Positions 1-7,890 of a DNA stretch of 60,905 nucleotides are shown piece by piece (the stretch's first letter is position 1; every line of letters starts with the position of its first letter). A model generated the notes under the pieces. That model was not told the origin of the DNA, ran no database searches, and was given only the letters and a program-made list of their open reading frames with translations. The stretch comes from Clostridiales bacterium (GTDB taxonomy: Bacteria > Bacillota > Clostridia > Oscillospirales > Oscillospiraceae), in the NCBI GenBank assembly GCA_019418625.1, contig DYBL01000014.1, forward strand, positions 1 to 60,905, in the 5' to 3' direction. Position numbers and translations under genes: made by a program.

Positions 1-3
1 TAC

Positions 4-91
4 GCGCGAGTGGTGGAATTGGCAGACTCGCTAGATTCAGGTTCTAGTGTCCATTACGGACGTGCGGGTTCAAGTCCCGCCTCGCGCACCA
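4..91 (+). tRNA. tRNA-Leu (anticodon CAG)
   Basis: The acceptor stem GCGCGAG (4-10) pairs with CTCGCGC (81-87), followed by discriminator A and an encoded CCA (89-91). The anticodon stem CTAGA/TCTAG holds loop TTCAGGT with anticodon CAG at 38-40, so it reads CUG leucine codons. A long variable arm (about 48-62) is the class II form expected of tRNA-Leu. The T-arm GCGGGTTCAAGTCCCGC is canonical. It stands alone here; the left window edge may hide neighbouring tRNAs. Confidence 0.97.
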
Positions 92-93
92 TC

Positions 94-129
94 GACGGAG
101 CAAAGTTCACTTTGCTCCGTCATTTTTTA
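94..129 (+). terminator. Intrinsic terminator of tRNA-Leu
   Basis: A 12-bp perfect inverted repeat (GACGGAGCAAAG, loop TTCA, CTTTGCTCCGTC) is followed by ATTTTTT, directly after the tRNA CCA end. Confidence 0.9.
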
Positions 130-191
130 TGCATTTTTTACGTTCTATCCACTGGCAGCGCACACTATTCCTCCGGCTGCGGTCAGTTGTC

Positions 192-220
192 TTGACATCC
201 GTTGTCATATCATGTAAAAT
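192..220 (+). promoter_or_regulatory. Promoter of the peptide-use operon
   Basis: TTGACA (192-197), a 17-bp spacer and TAAAAT (215-220) form a near-consensus vegetative promoter 35 bp ahead of the symporter start. A ribosome binding site AGGAGGAG follows at about 236-243. Confidence 0.8.
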
Positions 221-254
221 ACCACATCATGTGTAGGAGGAGAAATTGTAAGCT

Positions 255-1667
255 ATGAGTTATATTATTGCCATCAGTGTATATTTAATCTTATTGATGG
301 TCTACGGTCTGGTCCTCGCCAAGAAGAAGGTCAAGACCGCAGACGACATGGTCACCGGCGGACACCGCATTCCCTTCATCATTCTGGTGGGCAGTCTGCT
401 CGCCACCTGGTGCGGCGGCGGCGGCATCACCGGCTCCGCCAGCGTTATCTACTCCGGCGGCCCCTGGGTCGGCGCCATCACCTTTGCCGCCCCGCCCATC
501 GGCATCATCCTGCTGTACTTCATCGCCGGCAAGGTCCGCAAGTCCAACAAGGTCACGGTGCCCGAGATCATGGAGGCCCGCTACGGCAAGGCCGCCAGCA
601 TCATCTCCGCCCTGTGCGTCATGCTGGCCTATGTGGGCGTGCTGGCCACCCAGCTCAAGGCCGCGGCCGACATCATGGTGCTGCTGTGTGCCTCCAGCGG
701 CATTGAGCTCTCCCACGGTCTGGCTCTGACTATCTGCACCGTCATCATCGCGGTCATCACCGTGGGCGGCGGATTGGTGTCCGTTGCCTACTCCGATGCC
801 GTCAGCGCCCTCATTATGATCGGCGGCTTCTTCCTGGCTATCCCCTTCCTGATGCATGTGGCTTCCTCCCAGGGCGCCGTGCTGCCTCCGGAAAAGACCA
901 CCCTCACCGGCGGCATGACCGGCGTGCAGCTGCTGGGCTACTTCCTGCCCTCCTTGGCATTGATGCTGGGCGACCAGAACATGCTCCAGCGCTTCGCCTC
1001 CGCCAAGAACAGCGATGAGGCCAAAAAGTCCAACATCGGCATGTTCATCGGTGAGATCCTGGTCATCATCAGCATCATCGCCGTGGTGACCCAGGCCGCC
1101 AAGCTCTATCCCTCTTTGGAGGTCCCCTCCAACGTCATCTTCCAGGTGTCCGTGGACTACCTGCCTCTGGCTTTCGGCGCGCTGGTCATGTGCGCATGCA
1201 TGGCGTTCATCGTCACCACCGCGGACAGCTACCTGCTCTCCTCGGCCACCAACCTCACCAACGACATCTATGTCAAGTACATCCGCAAGGACGCCACCGA
1301 CCGCCAGAAGATGCTGGTGCTGCGGGGCACCATCGTGGTGTTCAGCGCCCTGGCCGTGGCCCTGACGCTGTACTTCCCCACCGTGCTGGCGCTGCAGATG
1401 ACCGCCTACACCATGTACGGCGCCGCCATCACTCCCGCCATTTTGTTCGCCCTGTTCTCCAAGCGGGTCACCCCCGCCGGCGGCCTGGCCGGCATCCTGG
1501 TGGGCGGCGCGGCCACCATCGTGTGGACCATGATGGGGACCCCCGGCGGCGTGCAGTGCGCCATCGTGGCGGTACCTGCCTCCGTCATTGCGATCCTGCT
1601 GGTCAGCGCCGTGACCCGGAGCTCCAGCCCGGAGCACTCCTTGGACGCACTCTACAAGGAAGGCTGA
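255..1667 (+). CDS. Sodium:solute symporter (SSS) family transporter
   Basis: The 470-residue protein is almost wholly hydrophobic, with about 13 membrane segments. It has the SSS-family glycine-rich segment near the N-terminus (WCGGGGITGSAS, about residues 52-65), a LKAAADIM helix and a long central helix near AYSDAVSALIMIGGF. SSS proteins import a solute with Na+ in the cytoplasmic membrane. The substrate cannot be read from sequence. It is first in a run with three cytosolic peptidases, so a peptide, proline or other amino-acid-related substrate is likely (inference). The start is fixed by AGGAGG upstream and the promoter at 192-220. Confidence 0.85.
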   Translation: MSYIIAISVYLILLMVYGLVLAKKKVKTADDMVTGGHRIPFIILVGSLLATWCGGGGITGSASVIYSGGPWVGAITFAAPPIGIILLYFIAGKVRKSNKVTVPEIMEARYGKAASIISALCVMLAYVGVLATQLKAAADIMVLLCASSGIELSHGLALTICTVIIAVITVGGGLVSVAYSDAVSALIMIGGFFLAIPFLMHVASSQGAVLPPEKTTLTGGMTGVQLLGYFLPSLALMLGDQNMLQRFASAKNSDEAKKSNIGMFIGEILVIISIIAVVTQAAKLYPSLEVPSNVIFQVSVDYLPLAFGALVMCACMAFIVTTADSYLLSSATNLTNDIYVKYIRKDATDRQKMLVLRGTIVVFSALAVALTLYFPTVLALQMTAYTMYGAAITPAILFALFSKRVTPAGGLAGILVGGAATIVWTMMGTPGGVQCAIVAVPASVIAILLVSAVTRSSSPEHSLDALYKEG

Positions 1668-1739
1668 TACATCCCACGGGGCAGAAGGACTTCCTTCTGC
1701 CCCGTTTTCTTTGTATACAATCAGAAAGGACGATGATTT

Positions 1740-2873
1740 ATGGAAGATCCCCGTATCCGAAAACTGGCCCGCTTCCTGATCCGCGGCGCGGTGGAACTGC
1801 AAAAGGACGAAAAGATCCTCATTGAGCTCCACGGCAGCGAGACCGGCCTCATGAAGGCCCTGGTGCAGGAGGCCTACGCTGTGGGCGGCAAGCCCTTTAT
1901 CCACATTTTCGACTACGCGGTGGAGGGCGCGCTGGTCCAGGGGGCCGACGAGGCCCACATGGCCGAGATCGCCGCCTATGAACTCCAGCGCATGAAGGAC
2001 ATGGACGCCTACATCGACATCCGGGCCACCACCAACATCAGCATGTGGCACAACGTCTCCGACGAGGCCCAGCGCCGCTACCGCCAGTATTACTGGGGCC
2101 CCATCCACCTCTCGGAGCGGTGCAACCACACCAAGTGGTCCGTACTGCGCTACCCCAACGACGCCATGGCCCAGCTGGCCGGCGTATCCACGGAGGAGTA
2201 CGAGGACTTCTACTTCCGTGCCTGTCTCGTGGACTATGAGAAGATGGGCCGGGCCATGGAGCACCTGGAGGCCCTCATGAACCGGACCGACCGGGTGCAT
2301 ATCGTCTCCCCCGGCACGGACATCTCCTTCTCCATCAAGGGAATCGGCAGCTACGGCATGCACGGCAACCGCAACATCCCCGACGGCGAGATCTACACCG
2401 CCCCGGTGAAGGACTCCGTCAACGGCTACATCACCTACAACTGCCCCTCCCCCTATGACGGCTTTTTGTTCCGGGACGTATACCTGGAGTTCAAGGACGG
2501 CAAGATCGTCAAGGCCACCAGCAACAACACCCCCTACATGAACGAGATCTTCGACATCGACGAGGGCGCCCGGTATGTGGGCGAGTTCGCCCTGGGCGTC
2601 AACCCGGTGATCCACCACCCCATCGGAGACATCCTCTTCGACGAAAAGATCGCCGGCAGCTTCCACCTGACCCCCGGCAACAGCTACGACAACACCTCCA
2701 ACGGCAACCACTCCGCCGTCCACTGGGACCTGATCCAGATCCAGACGCCGGAATACGGCGGCGGCGAGATCTGGTTCGACGACGTGCTCATCCGCAAGGA
2801 CGGCGTGTTCCTTCCCCCGGAGCTCCGGTGCCTGAACCCTGAAAATCTTTTGTCTGACGAAGAGGAGGCATAA
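1740..2873 (+). CDS. Aminopeptidase, M29 family
   Basis: This 377-residue cytosolic metallo-aminopeptidase removes N-terminal residues from short peptides. M29 hallmarks are visible: GNRNIPDGEIYTAP (a metal-binding Glu, about residues 208-221), YVGEFALG, EKIAGSFHLTPG, and NHSAVHWDLI with metal-binding His and Asp near the C-terminus. The length matches the family (about 370-410). It lies 72 bp after the symporter and 4 bp before pepT, so it is part of the same operon. AGAAAGGA precedes the ATG. Confidence 0.9.
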   Translation: MEDPRIRKLARFLIRGAVELQKDEKILIELHGSETGLMKALVQEAYAVGGKPFIHIFDYAVEGALVQGADEAHMAEIAAYELQRMKDMDAYIDIRATTNISMWHNVSDEAQRRYRQYYWGPIHLSERCNHTKWSVLRYPNDAMAQLAGVSTEEYEDFYFRACLVDYEKMGRAMEHLEALMNRTDRVHIVSPGTDISFSIKGIGSYGMHGNRNIPDGEIYTAPVKDSVNGYITYNCPSPYDGFLFRDVYLEFKDGKIVKATSNNTPYMNEIFDIDEGARYVGEFALGVNPVIHHPIGDILFDEKIAGSFHLTPGNSYDNTSNGNHSAVHWDLIQIQTPEYGGGEIWFDDVLIRKDGVFLPPELRCLNPENLLSDEEEA

Positions 2874-2877
2874 TCAC

Positions 2878-4131
2878 ATGGATACAGTAGTTGACCGCCT
2901 GATCCGATACGCCAAGGTATTCAGCGAGAGCGATTATTACGGCCAGAGCGGCACCCCCAGCAACCCGGCAGAATTCGACATGGCCCGCCTTCTGGTGGAC
3001 GAGCTCCACGGTCTGGGTGTGGACAACGCCTTTGTGGATGCGCACTGCTATGTCTATGCCTGGCTTCCCGCCACGCCGGGATACGAGCACCTGCCCGCCA
3101 TCGGCCTCATCGCCCACATGGACACCACCCCCGATCTGACCGGAAAGGACGTCAAGCCCCAGATCATCCACTACGAGGGCGGAGATATCGTGCTCAACCG
3201 GGAGCAGAACATCGTCATGGAGGCCGCCCGCTTCCCGGAGCTTGCCAAGTTCGTGGGGCAGGATCTGGTCTGCACCGACGGCACCACGCTGCTGGGCGCC
3301 GATGACAAGGCCGGTATCGCCATCATTCTCCAGGCGGTGGAGGAGCTTCTGGCGGAGGGCGCGCCCCACGGCAAGCTGTGCCTTTGCTTCACCCCCGACG
3401 AGGAGATCGGCCGGGGCGCCAGCAACTTTGACGTGGCGGGCTTCGGCGCCGACTTCGCCTACACTCTGGACGGCGGCGACATCACCGACTACGAGTACGA
3501 GACATTCAACGCCGCCATGGCCCACGTGACCGTCAACGGCTTCAGCATCCACCCCGGCACCGCCAAGGACAAGATGAAAAATGCCCTGCTCCTGGCCATG
3601 GAGTTCAACGCCCTGCTGCCCGCGCTGGAGACCCCCGGCCACACGGAGGGCTATGAGGGCTTCTTCCACCTCCAGGAGATGCACGGCAAGGTGGAAAAGG
3701 CCACCATGGTCTACATCATCCGGGACCACAGCATGGAGCGCTTCAATGAGCGCAAGGCCATGCTGGAAAAGGCAGCTGCCCAGATGAACCTTCGCTACGG
3801 CGCGGACACCGTGGTGGCGGAGATCGAGGACCAGTACTACAACATGTACGAGGTGCTCAAAGACCGCATGGAGATCGTCCATCTGGCGGAGGAGGCCATG
3901 AAGGCCGCGGGCATCGCCCAGCCCACCCACTCCCCCATCCGGGGCGGTACGGACGGGTGCATGCTCACCTACAAGGGCCTGCCCTGCCCCAACCTGCCCA
4001 GCGCCGGCCACAACGCCCACGGGCGGTTTGAGTACGCGCCGGTGGAATCCCTGAAGACCGGCGTCAAGACGGTCAAGTCCCTGGTCTGCCCCTCTCTGGT
4101 GGAGCGGGTCATCGTAAAGAAGGAGGTATAA
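2878..4131 (+). CDS. pepT: Peptidase T (tripeptide aminopeptidase, M20B)
   Basis: PepT releases the N-terminal residue of tripeptides with two zinc ions. The 417-residue protein has the M20B order: AHMDTTPDLTG (zinc His and adjacent catalytic Asp), GADDKAGIA (bridging Asp), CFTPDEEIGRGA (catalytic and zinc Glu), TLDGGDITDYEYETFNAA (zinc Asp), and a C-terminal RGGTDG followed by a zinc-binding GHNAHGRFE segment. Length and order match E. coli PepT. It sits 4 bp after the M29 gene and 2 bp before the M24 gene, implying translational coupling. Confidence 0.95.
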   Translation: MDTVVDRLIRYAKVFSESDYYGQSGTPSNPAEFDMARLLVDELHGLGVDNAFVDAHCYVYAWLPATPGYEHLPAIGLIAHMDTTPDLTGKDVKPQIIHYEGGDIVLNREQNIVMEAARFPELAKFVGQDLVCTDGTTLLGADDKAGIAIILQAVEELLAEGAPHGKLCLCFTPDEEIGRGASNFDVAGFGADFAYTLDGGDITDYEYETFNAAMAHVTVNGFSIHPGTAKDKMKNALLLAMEFNALLPALETPGHTEGYEGFFHLQEMHGKVEKATMVYIIRDHSMERFNERKAMLEKAAAQMNLRYGADTVVAEIEDQYYNMYEVLKDRMEIVHLAEEAMKAAGIAQPTHSPIRGGTDGCMLTYKGLPCPNLPSAGHNAHGRFEYAPVESLKTGVKTVKSLVCPSLVERVIVKKEV

Positions 4132-4133
4132 CC

Positions 4134-5207
4134 ATGCATGAACAGCGGATCCAGCGGGTCCTGGACGCCCTGCACACCCGGGGCCTGGACCAGATGATCG
4201 TCTCCGATCCGGACAGCATCTGGTATCTGACCGGTTACTATGTCTATCCCTTTGAGCGGATGTTTGCCCTGTACTTGCGGGCAGACGGCGCCCACAAGCT
4301 GTTTTTGAACCGCATGTTCCCTGTGCCGGAGGCCCCCTATCAGCAGGTCTGGTTCTCCGACACGGACGACTACCTCTCCATTCTCGCCGACAATGTGGAC
4401 GGCAGCCGTCCCATGGGCATCGACAAGGAGTGGCCTGCCCGCTTCCTGCTGCCCTTCATGGCCAAGCACCCCGGCTGCCGCTGCGTGCTGGCCTCCGACT
4501 GCGTGGACAATGCCCGCGCCTGCAAGGATGAGACGGAGCGCGAGCTCATGCGCATCTCCTCCCGCATCAACGATACGGTGATGGAGCGGGCCGCCAAGCG
4601 CCTCCATGAAGGCGTCACCGAGCGGGAGATCGCCGACTACATCGTCTCCCAGTACGCCGCCGAAGGCTGCGACACCATGGCGTTCCAGCCCATCGTCTCC
4701 TTCGGTCCCAACGCCGCCGATCCCCACCACGAGGCAGACAGCACCCGTCTGGAGAAAGGACAGTGCATCGTCATCGACATGGGCTGCCGGAAGGACCGCT
4801 ACTGCTCCGACATGACCCGCACCTACTTCTGCGGGGAGCCCTCTGAAAAGCACGCCGCCATCCATGATCTGGTCTGCCGGGCCAACGCCCTGGCCGAGTC
4901 CATGGTGCGGCCGGGCGTTGCTCTGAAGGAGCTGGACATCGCCGCCCGCTCCCTCATTGCAGAAGCGGGCTACGGAGAGTACTTCACCCACCGTCTGGGC
5001 CACTTCATCGGCCAGACAGAGCATGAGCAGGGCGACGTCAGCGCCACCACGCCGCTGATCGCCCAGCCGGGCATGATCTTCTCCATCGAGCCCGGCGTGT
5101 ACCTGCCCGGAGAGTTCGGCGTACGTATCGAAGATCTGGTGCTGGTCACCGAAGACGGCTGCGAGATCCTCAACCATGTGGACAAGCACTGGAGACTGCC
5201 CCAGTAA
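4134..5207 (+). CDS. M24 family peptidase (Xaa-Pro dipeptidase/aminopeptidase-like)
   Basis: A 357-residue creatinase-fold peptidase. An N-terminal creatinase_N domain (about 1-125) precedes the pita-bread domain. Metal ligands are seen in IDMGCRKDRYCSDMTRTYF (two Asp), HRLGHFIG (His), FSIEPGVY (Glu) and GVRIEDLV (Glu), a full set for a two-metal M24 enzyme. Such enzymes split bonds before proline, which complements the general aminopeptidases upstream and should let the operon finish proline-containing peptides. The ATG follows AAGGAGGT at 4119-4126. Confidence 0.92.
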   Translation: MHEQRIQRVLDALHTRGLDQMIVSDPDSIWYLTGYYVYPFERMFALYLRADGAHKLFLNRMFPVPEAPYQQVWFSDTDDYLSILADNVDGSRPMGIDKEWPARFLLPFMAKHPGCRCVLASDCVDNARACKDETERELMRISSRINDTVMERAAKRLHEGVTEREIADYIVSQYAAEGCDTMAFQPIVSFGPNAADPHHEADSTRLEKGQCIVIDMGCRKDRYCSDMTRTYFCGEPSEKHAAIHDLVCRANALAESMVRPGVALKELDIAARSLIAEAGYGEYFTHRLGHFIGQTEHEQGDVSATTPLIAQPGMIFSIEPGVYLPGEFGVRIEDLVLVTEDGCEILNHVDKHWRLPQ

Positions 5208-5240
5208 AAAAGACAGGTACCACAAATCGTCCAGATGAAC

Positions 5241-5280
5241 AAAAAAACACCAAAGGCCTGCCGCAATGGCAGGCCTTTGG
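5241..5280 (-). terminator. Terminator of the methionine gamma-lyase gene
   Basis: Arms CCAAAGGCCTGCC (5250-5262) and GGCAGGCCTTTGG (5268-5280) form a perfect 13-bp stem. Read on the minus strand it is followed by TGTTTTTTT. It probably also stops the plus-strand peptidase operon, but there is no T-run on that side. Confidence 0.85.
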
Positions 5281-5323
5281 CGCATGGAGGCATATCGGCT
5301 GGAAGGGGGAGGTTCCAGCTATA

Positions 5324-6520
5324 TTACAGCAGAGTATCGAACGCGGCCTTGAAGTCGGCGATGATGTCCTCGGGATCCTCCAGGCCCACGCTGATGCGGA
5401 CCAGGCCCTCGGAGATACCGGAAGCCTTCAGCTCCTCAGCAGTGTAAGTAGAGTGGGTCATGGTAGCGGGATGCTCCACCAGGGTCTCGGCGTCGCCCAG
5501 GGACACGGCGATGGTGCACAGCTGCAGCTTGTTCAGAGCGGCGGCGGTGGCGGCCTTGTCGGCCTTCAGCTCGATGGAGATCATACCGCCGGGCAGCTTC
5601 ATCTGACGCGCAGCGATCTCGTGGCCCTCGAAGCTCTCCAGACCGGGATAATAGACCTTATCCACAGCGGGGTGGCTCACCAGGAACTCCGCGACCTTCT
5701 TGGCGTTGGCGCAGTGACGCTCCATGCGGATGTCCAGGGTCTTCATGCCGCGGGCCATCAGGAAGGCGTTGAAGGGGCTCATGACAGCACCGGTCATATC
5801 CTTCAGGCCGAACATACGGGCAGTGTTGATGAACTCGTTATCGCTGATGATGGCACCCGCGATGACGTCGCCGTGGCCGTTGAGGTACTTGGTGGCGCTG
5901 TGGACGACCACGTCGGCACCCAGCTCCAGAGGACGCTGCAGATAGGGCGTGCAGAAAGTGTTGTCCACGATGACCTTGATGCCGGCGTTGTAGGCGTGAG
6001 CCTCCTTGGCCACAGCAGCAATATCAACGATCTTCAGGGTGGGGTTGCAGGGAGTCTCCAGATAGACCACCTTGGTCTTCTCGTTCAGAGCAGCCTTCAG
6101 AGCGGCCATGTCGGTCATGTCGATGAAGTGGACCTTCACGCCGAACTTGCAGATGCCGTGGTTGAACAGAGCGAAGGTGCAGCCATACAGGGTGTCGCTG
6201 GCCACGATCTCATCGCCGGCTTCCACGCTGGACCAGATGGCGGTGGAGATGGCGCCCATGCCGGAAGCGGTGGCCAGAGCAGCCTCGCCGCCCTCCAGCT
6301 CAGCCAGCTTGGCTTCCACGGTGGCTACGGTGGGGTTGCCCAGACGGGAATAGATGTAGCCGCTCTCCTGGCCGGCAAAGCGGGCACCGCCCTGCTCCAC
6401 GGTCTCGAACTCGAAGGTGGAGGTCTGATAAATGGGATCGCACAAAGAGCCCGCGGCATTCTTCACCTTGCCGGTATGGATCTGACGGGTGGCAAAGCCA
6501 AGCTTCTTCTCAGTGTTCAC
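5324..6520 (-). CDS. Methionine gamma-lyase (Cys/Met metabolism PLP enzyme)
   Basis: This fold-type I PLP enzyme (398 residues) splits methionine to methanethiol, ammonia and 2-oxobutyrate. The PLP lysine is in HSATKYLNGHGDVIAG (about residues 205-220). The segment DTLYGCTFALFNHGI carries the active-site Cys typical of methionine gamma-lyase, where cystathionine lyases and O-acetylhomoserine sulfhydrylases usually differ, so that name is preferred. Start is GTG at 6520, preceded by GAAAGGAAGG. It is divergent from a LysR gene that is its likely regulator. Confidence 0.85.
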   Translation of the reverse strand: MNTEKKLGFATRQIHTGKVKNAAGSLCDPIYQTSTFEFETVEQGGARFAGQESGYIYSRLGNPTVATVEAKLAELEGGEAALATASGMGAISTAIWSSVEAGDEIVASDTLYGCTFALFNHGICKFGVKVHFIDMTDMAALKAALNEKTKVVYLETPCNPTLKIVDIAAVAKEAHAYNAGIKVIVDNTFCTPYLQRPLELGADVVVHSATKYLNGHGDVIAGAIISDNEFINTARMFGLKDMTGAVMSPFNAFLMARGMKTLDIRMERHCANAKKVAEFLVSHPAVDKVYYPGLESFEGHEIAARQMKLPGGMISIELKADKAATAAALNKLQLCTIAVSLGDAETLVEHPATMTHSTYTAEELKASGISEGLVRISVGLEDPEDIIADFKAAFDTLL

Positions 6521-6808
6521 AATAAATCCTTCCTTTCTAATTCGGCCCGCGCGGTGTCTTTCTCCGGCGGAGCAATCGTTTTTGTGTTCGTTTTTCCAAC
6601 ATCAGGCGGTCAAAAATGCCGCATCTGTCAGAGGGAGAGAGAATAGAGAGAGAGTTGTTTTGATCAGCACATTTGTGGTAATGTTGACCAGAAATTCCAG
6701 GTTATCTTTCATTTCTTTACCAACTTCTGACTATAAGATAACACAATTCCAAAAGGGTGTGTTAGTATTGGTTTTCCTCAATCTGTTCTCACTTTTTTCA
6801 ATAGCGGT
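6521..6808. other. Intergenic control region between methionine gamma-lyase and LysR genes
   Basis: This 288-bp AT-rich stretch holds no credible gene. It should contain the minus-strand promoter and LysR binding sites, but I could not assign a clear -35/-10 pair on the minus strand. The AT-richest part is about 6690-6790. Confidence 0.5.
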
Positions 6809-6837
6809 TTGACTTTCTCCGGCGCACGGCCTATAAT
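6809..6837 (+). promoter_or_regulatory. Promoter of the LysR gene
   Basis: TTGACT (6809-6814), 17 bp, TATAAT (6832-6837). Transcription would begin near 6844, so the in-frame ATG at 6846 would have no leader. This supports the ATG at 6873. Confidence 0.8.
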
Positions 6838-6872
6838 AAGCAATCATGGCCAGTTATGACAGGAGGTATGGC

Positions 6873-7847
6873 ATGACTTTTCAGCAGCTTACATATGTCG
6901 TTGAAATTTCCAAATGCGGCTCCATCAATAAGGCCGCGCACAAGTTGTTTCTTTCTCAGTCCGGCATCTCCACCGCCGTGCGGGAGCTGGAGGAGGAGTT
7001 GGGCATTCAGTTTTTTGTCCGCAGCAACCGGGGCGTGGAATTCACGCCGGAGGGCAAGGAGTTCCTCAGCTACGCCGTCTCCCTGCTGGACCAAAAGCAG
7101 CGGATCGAAAGCCTCTACGGTGAAGCCCGGAATACCGCCGCACCGGTGCGCTTTTCCGTTTCCACCCAGCGCTATCCCTTTTCCGAGGACGCGTTTTTGC
7201 GGATGCTGCAGAACACAGAGGAAAACCGCTACTGCTTTTCCGCCAAGGAGGCCGGTATGGATGCGGTCATCGATGATGTCTATGACCACCGGGCGGATAT
7301 CGGTGTGATTTTTCTGACCGAGCTGACGGAAAAGATGATCCGGCGGCTTCTGGATTCCCGGGAGCTGGAATTCCATGAGGTGGCGGCTGTGGCGCCGTGC
7401 GTCTATGTCCGGAAAGACCATCCCCTGGCGGGATTGAGTACGGTCAGCGAAGCGGATCTGGCCGGCTACCCCTACGTCTCCTTTGAACACGACCAGGGCG
7501 TGGCGGCGGACTTTTCCGAAGAATACCAGATCCTGTCTTTGAAAAAGCCCGCCCGGTGCATCAGTGTGAACAACCGCTCCACCATGATGAACGTGCTGGC
7601 CCGCACCGATGCCTTCACCACCGGAAGCGGGCTGCTGGTGGAAAACATCACCAGCCAGGCCGTGGTGACAGTTCCCCTGTCCGGCAAGACCTGCATCCGG
7701 CTTGGATGGATCGTGCCGAAAAACAGCAAGCTCTCCCCCCTGGCGGAGCAGTTCGTTGCCTATCTGGAGCAGTCCGTGGCGGAGTCCATCCGGTTTACGG
7801 AAAGCCTGCACCAGTCTCTTCCCAAAATCTGTTCCGAGCAAAACTGA
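6873..7847 (+). CDS. LysR family transcriptional regulator
   Basis: The 324-residue protein has an N-terminal winged helix-turn-helix (MTFQQLTYVVEISKCGSINK onward, with HKLFLSQSGISTAVRELEEELG as the recognition region) and a periplasmic-binding-like effector domain from about residue 90. The start at 6873 is chosen because AGGAGG lies at 6861-6866 with good spacing, LysR proteins normally begin at this motif, and the promoter leaves no room for an earlier start. It is divergent from methionine gamma-lyase, the classic arrangement for a LysR target, so a sulfur amino acid or product may be the effector (inference). Confidence 0.9.
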   Translation: MTFQQLTYVVEISKCGSINKAAHKLFLSQSGISTAVRELEEELGIQFFVRSNRGVEFTPEGKEFLSYAVSLLDQKQRIESLYGEARNTAAPVRFSVSTQRYPFSEDAFLRMLQNTEENRYCFSAKEAGMDAVIDDVYDHRADIGVIFLTELTEKMIRRLLDSRELEFHEVAAVAPCVYVRKDHPLAGLSTVSEADLAGYPYVSFEHDQGVAADFSEEYQILSLKKPARCISVNNRSTMMNVLARTDAFTTGSGLLVENITSQAVVTVPLSGKTCIRLGWIVPKNSKLSPLAEQFVAYLEQSVAESIRFTESLHQSLPKICSEQN

Positions 7848-7852
7848 ATGAA

Positions 7853-7885
7853 AAAAAGAGAGCGTCCGTTGGACGCTCTCTTTTT
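7853..7885. terminator. Bidirectional terminator between LysR and antiporter genes
   Basis: Stem GAGAGCGTCC / GGACGCTCTC with loop GTT is flanked by A5 on the left and T5 on the right, so it works for both converging genes. Confidence 0.9.
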
Positions 7886-7890
7886 GCAGA

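Noticed and set aside
10..195. A 61-codon frame across the tRNA-Leu
   Set aside because: It overlaps the tRNA and its terminator and has no ribosome site.
291..2723. An 810-codon minus-strand frame opposite the symporter and M29 genes
   Set aside because: The sequence is His/Gly/Val/Asp-rich with no family pattern, and the plus strand encodes two recognisable proteins with ribosome sites.
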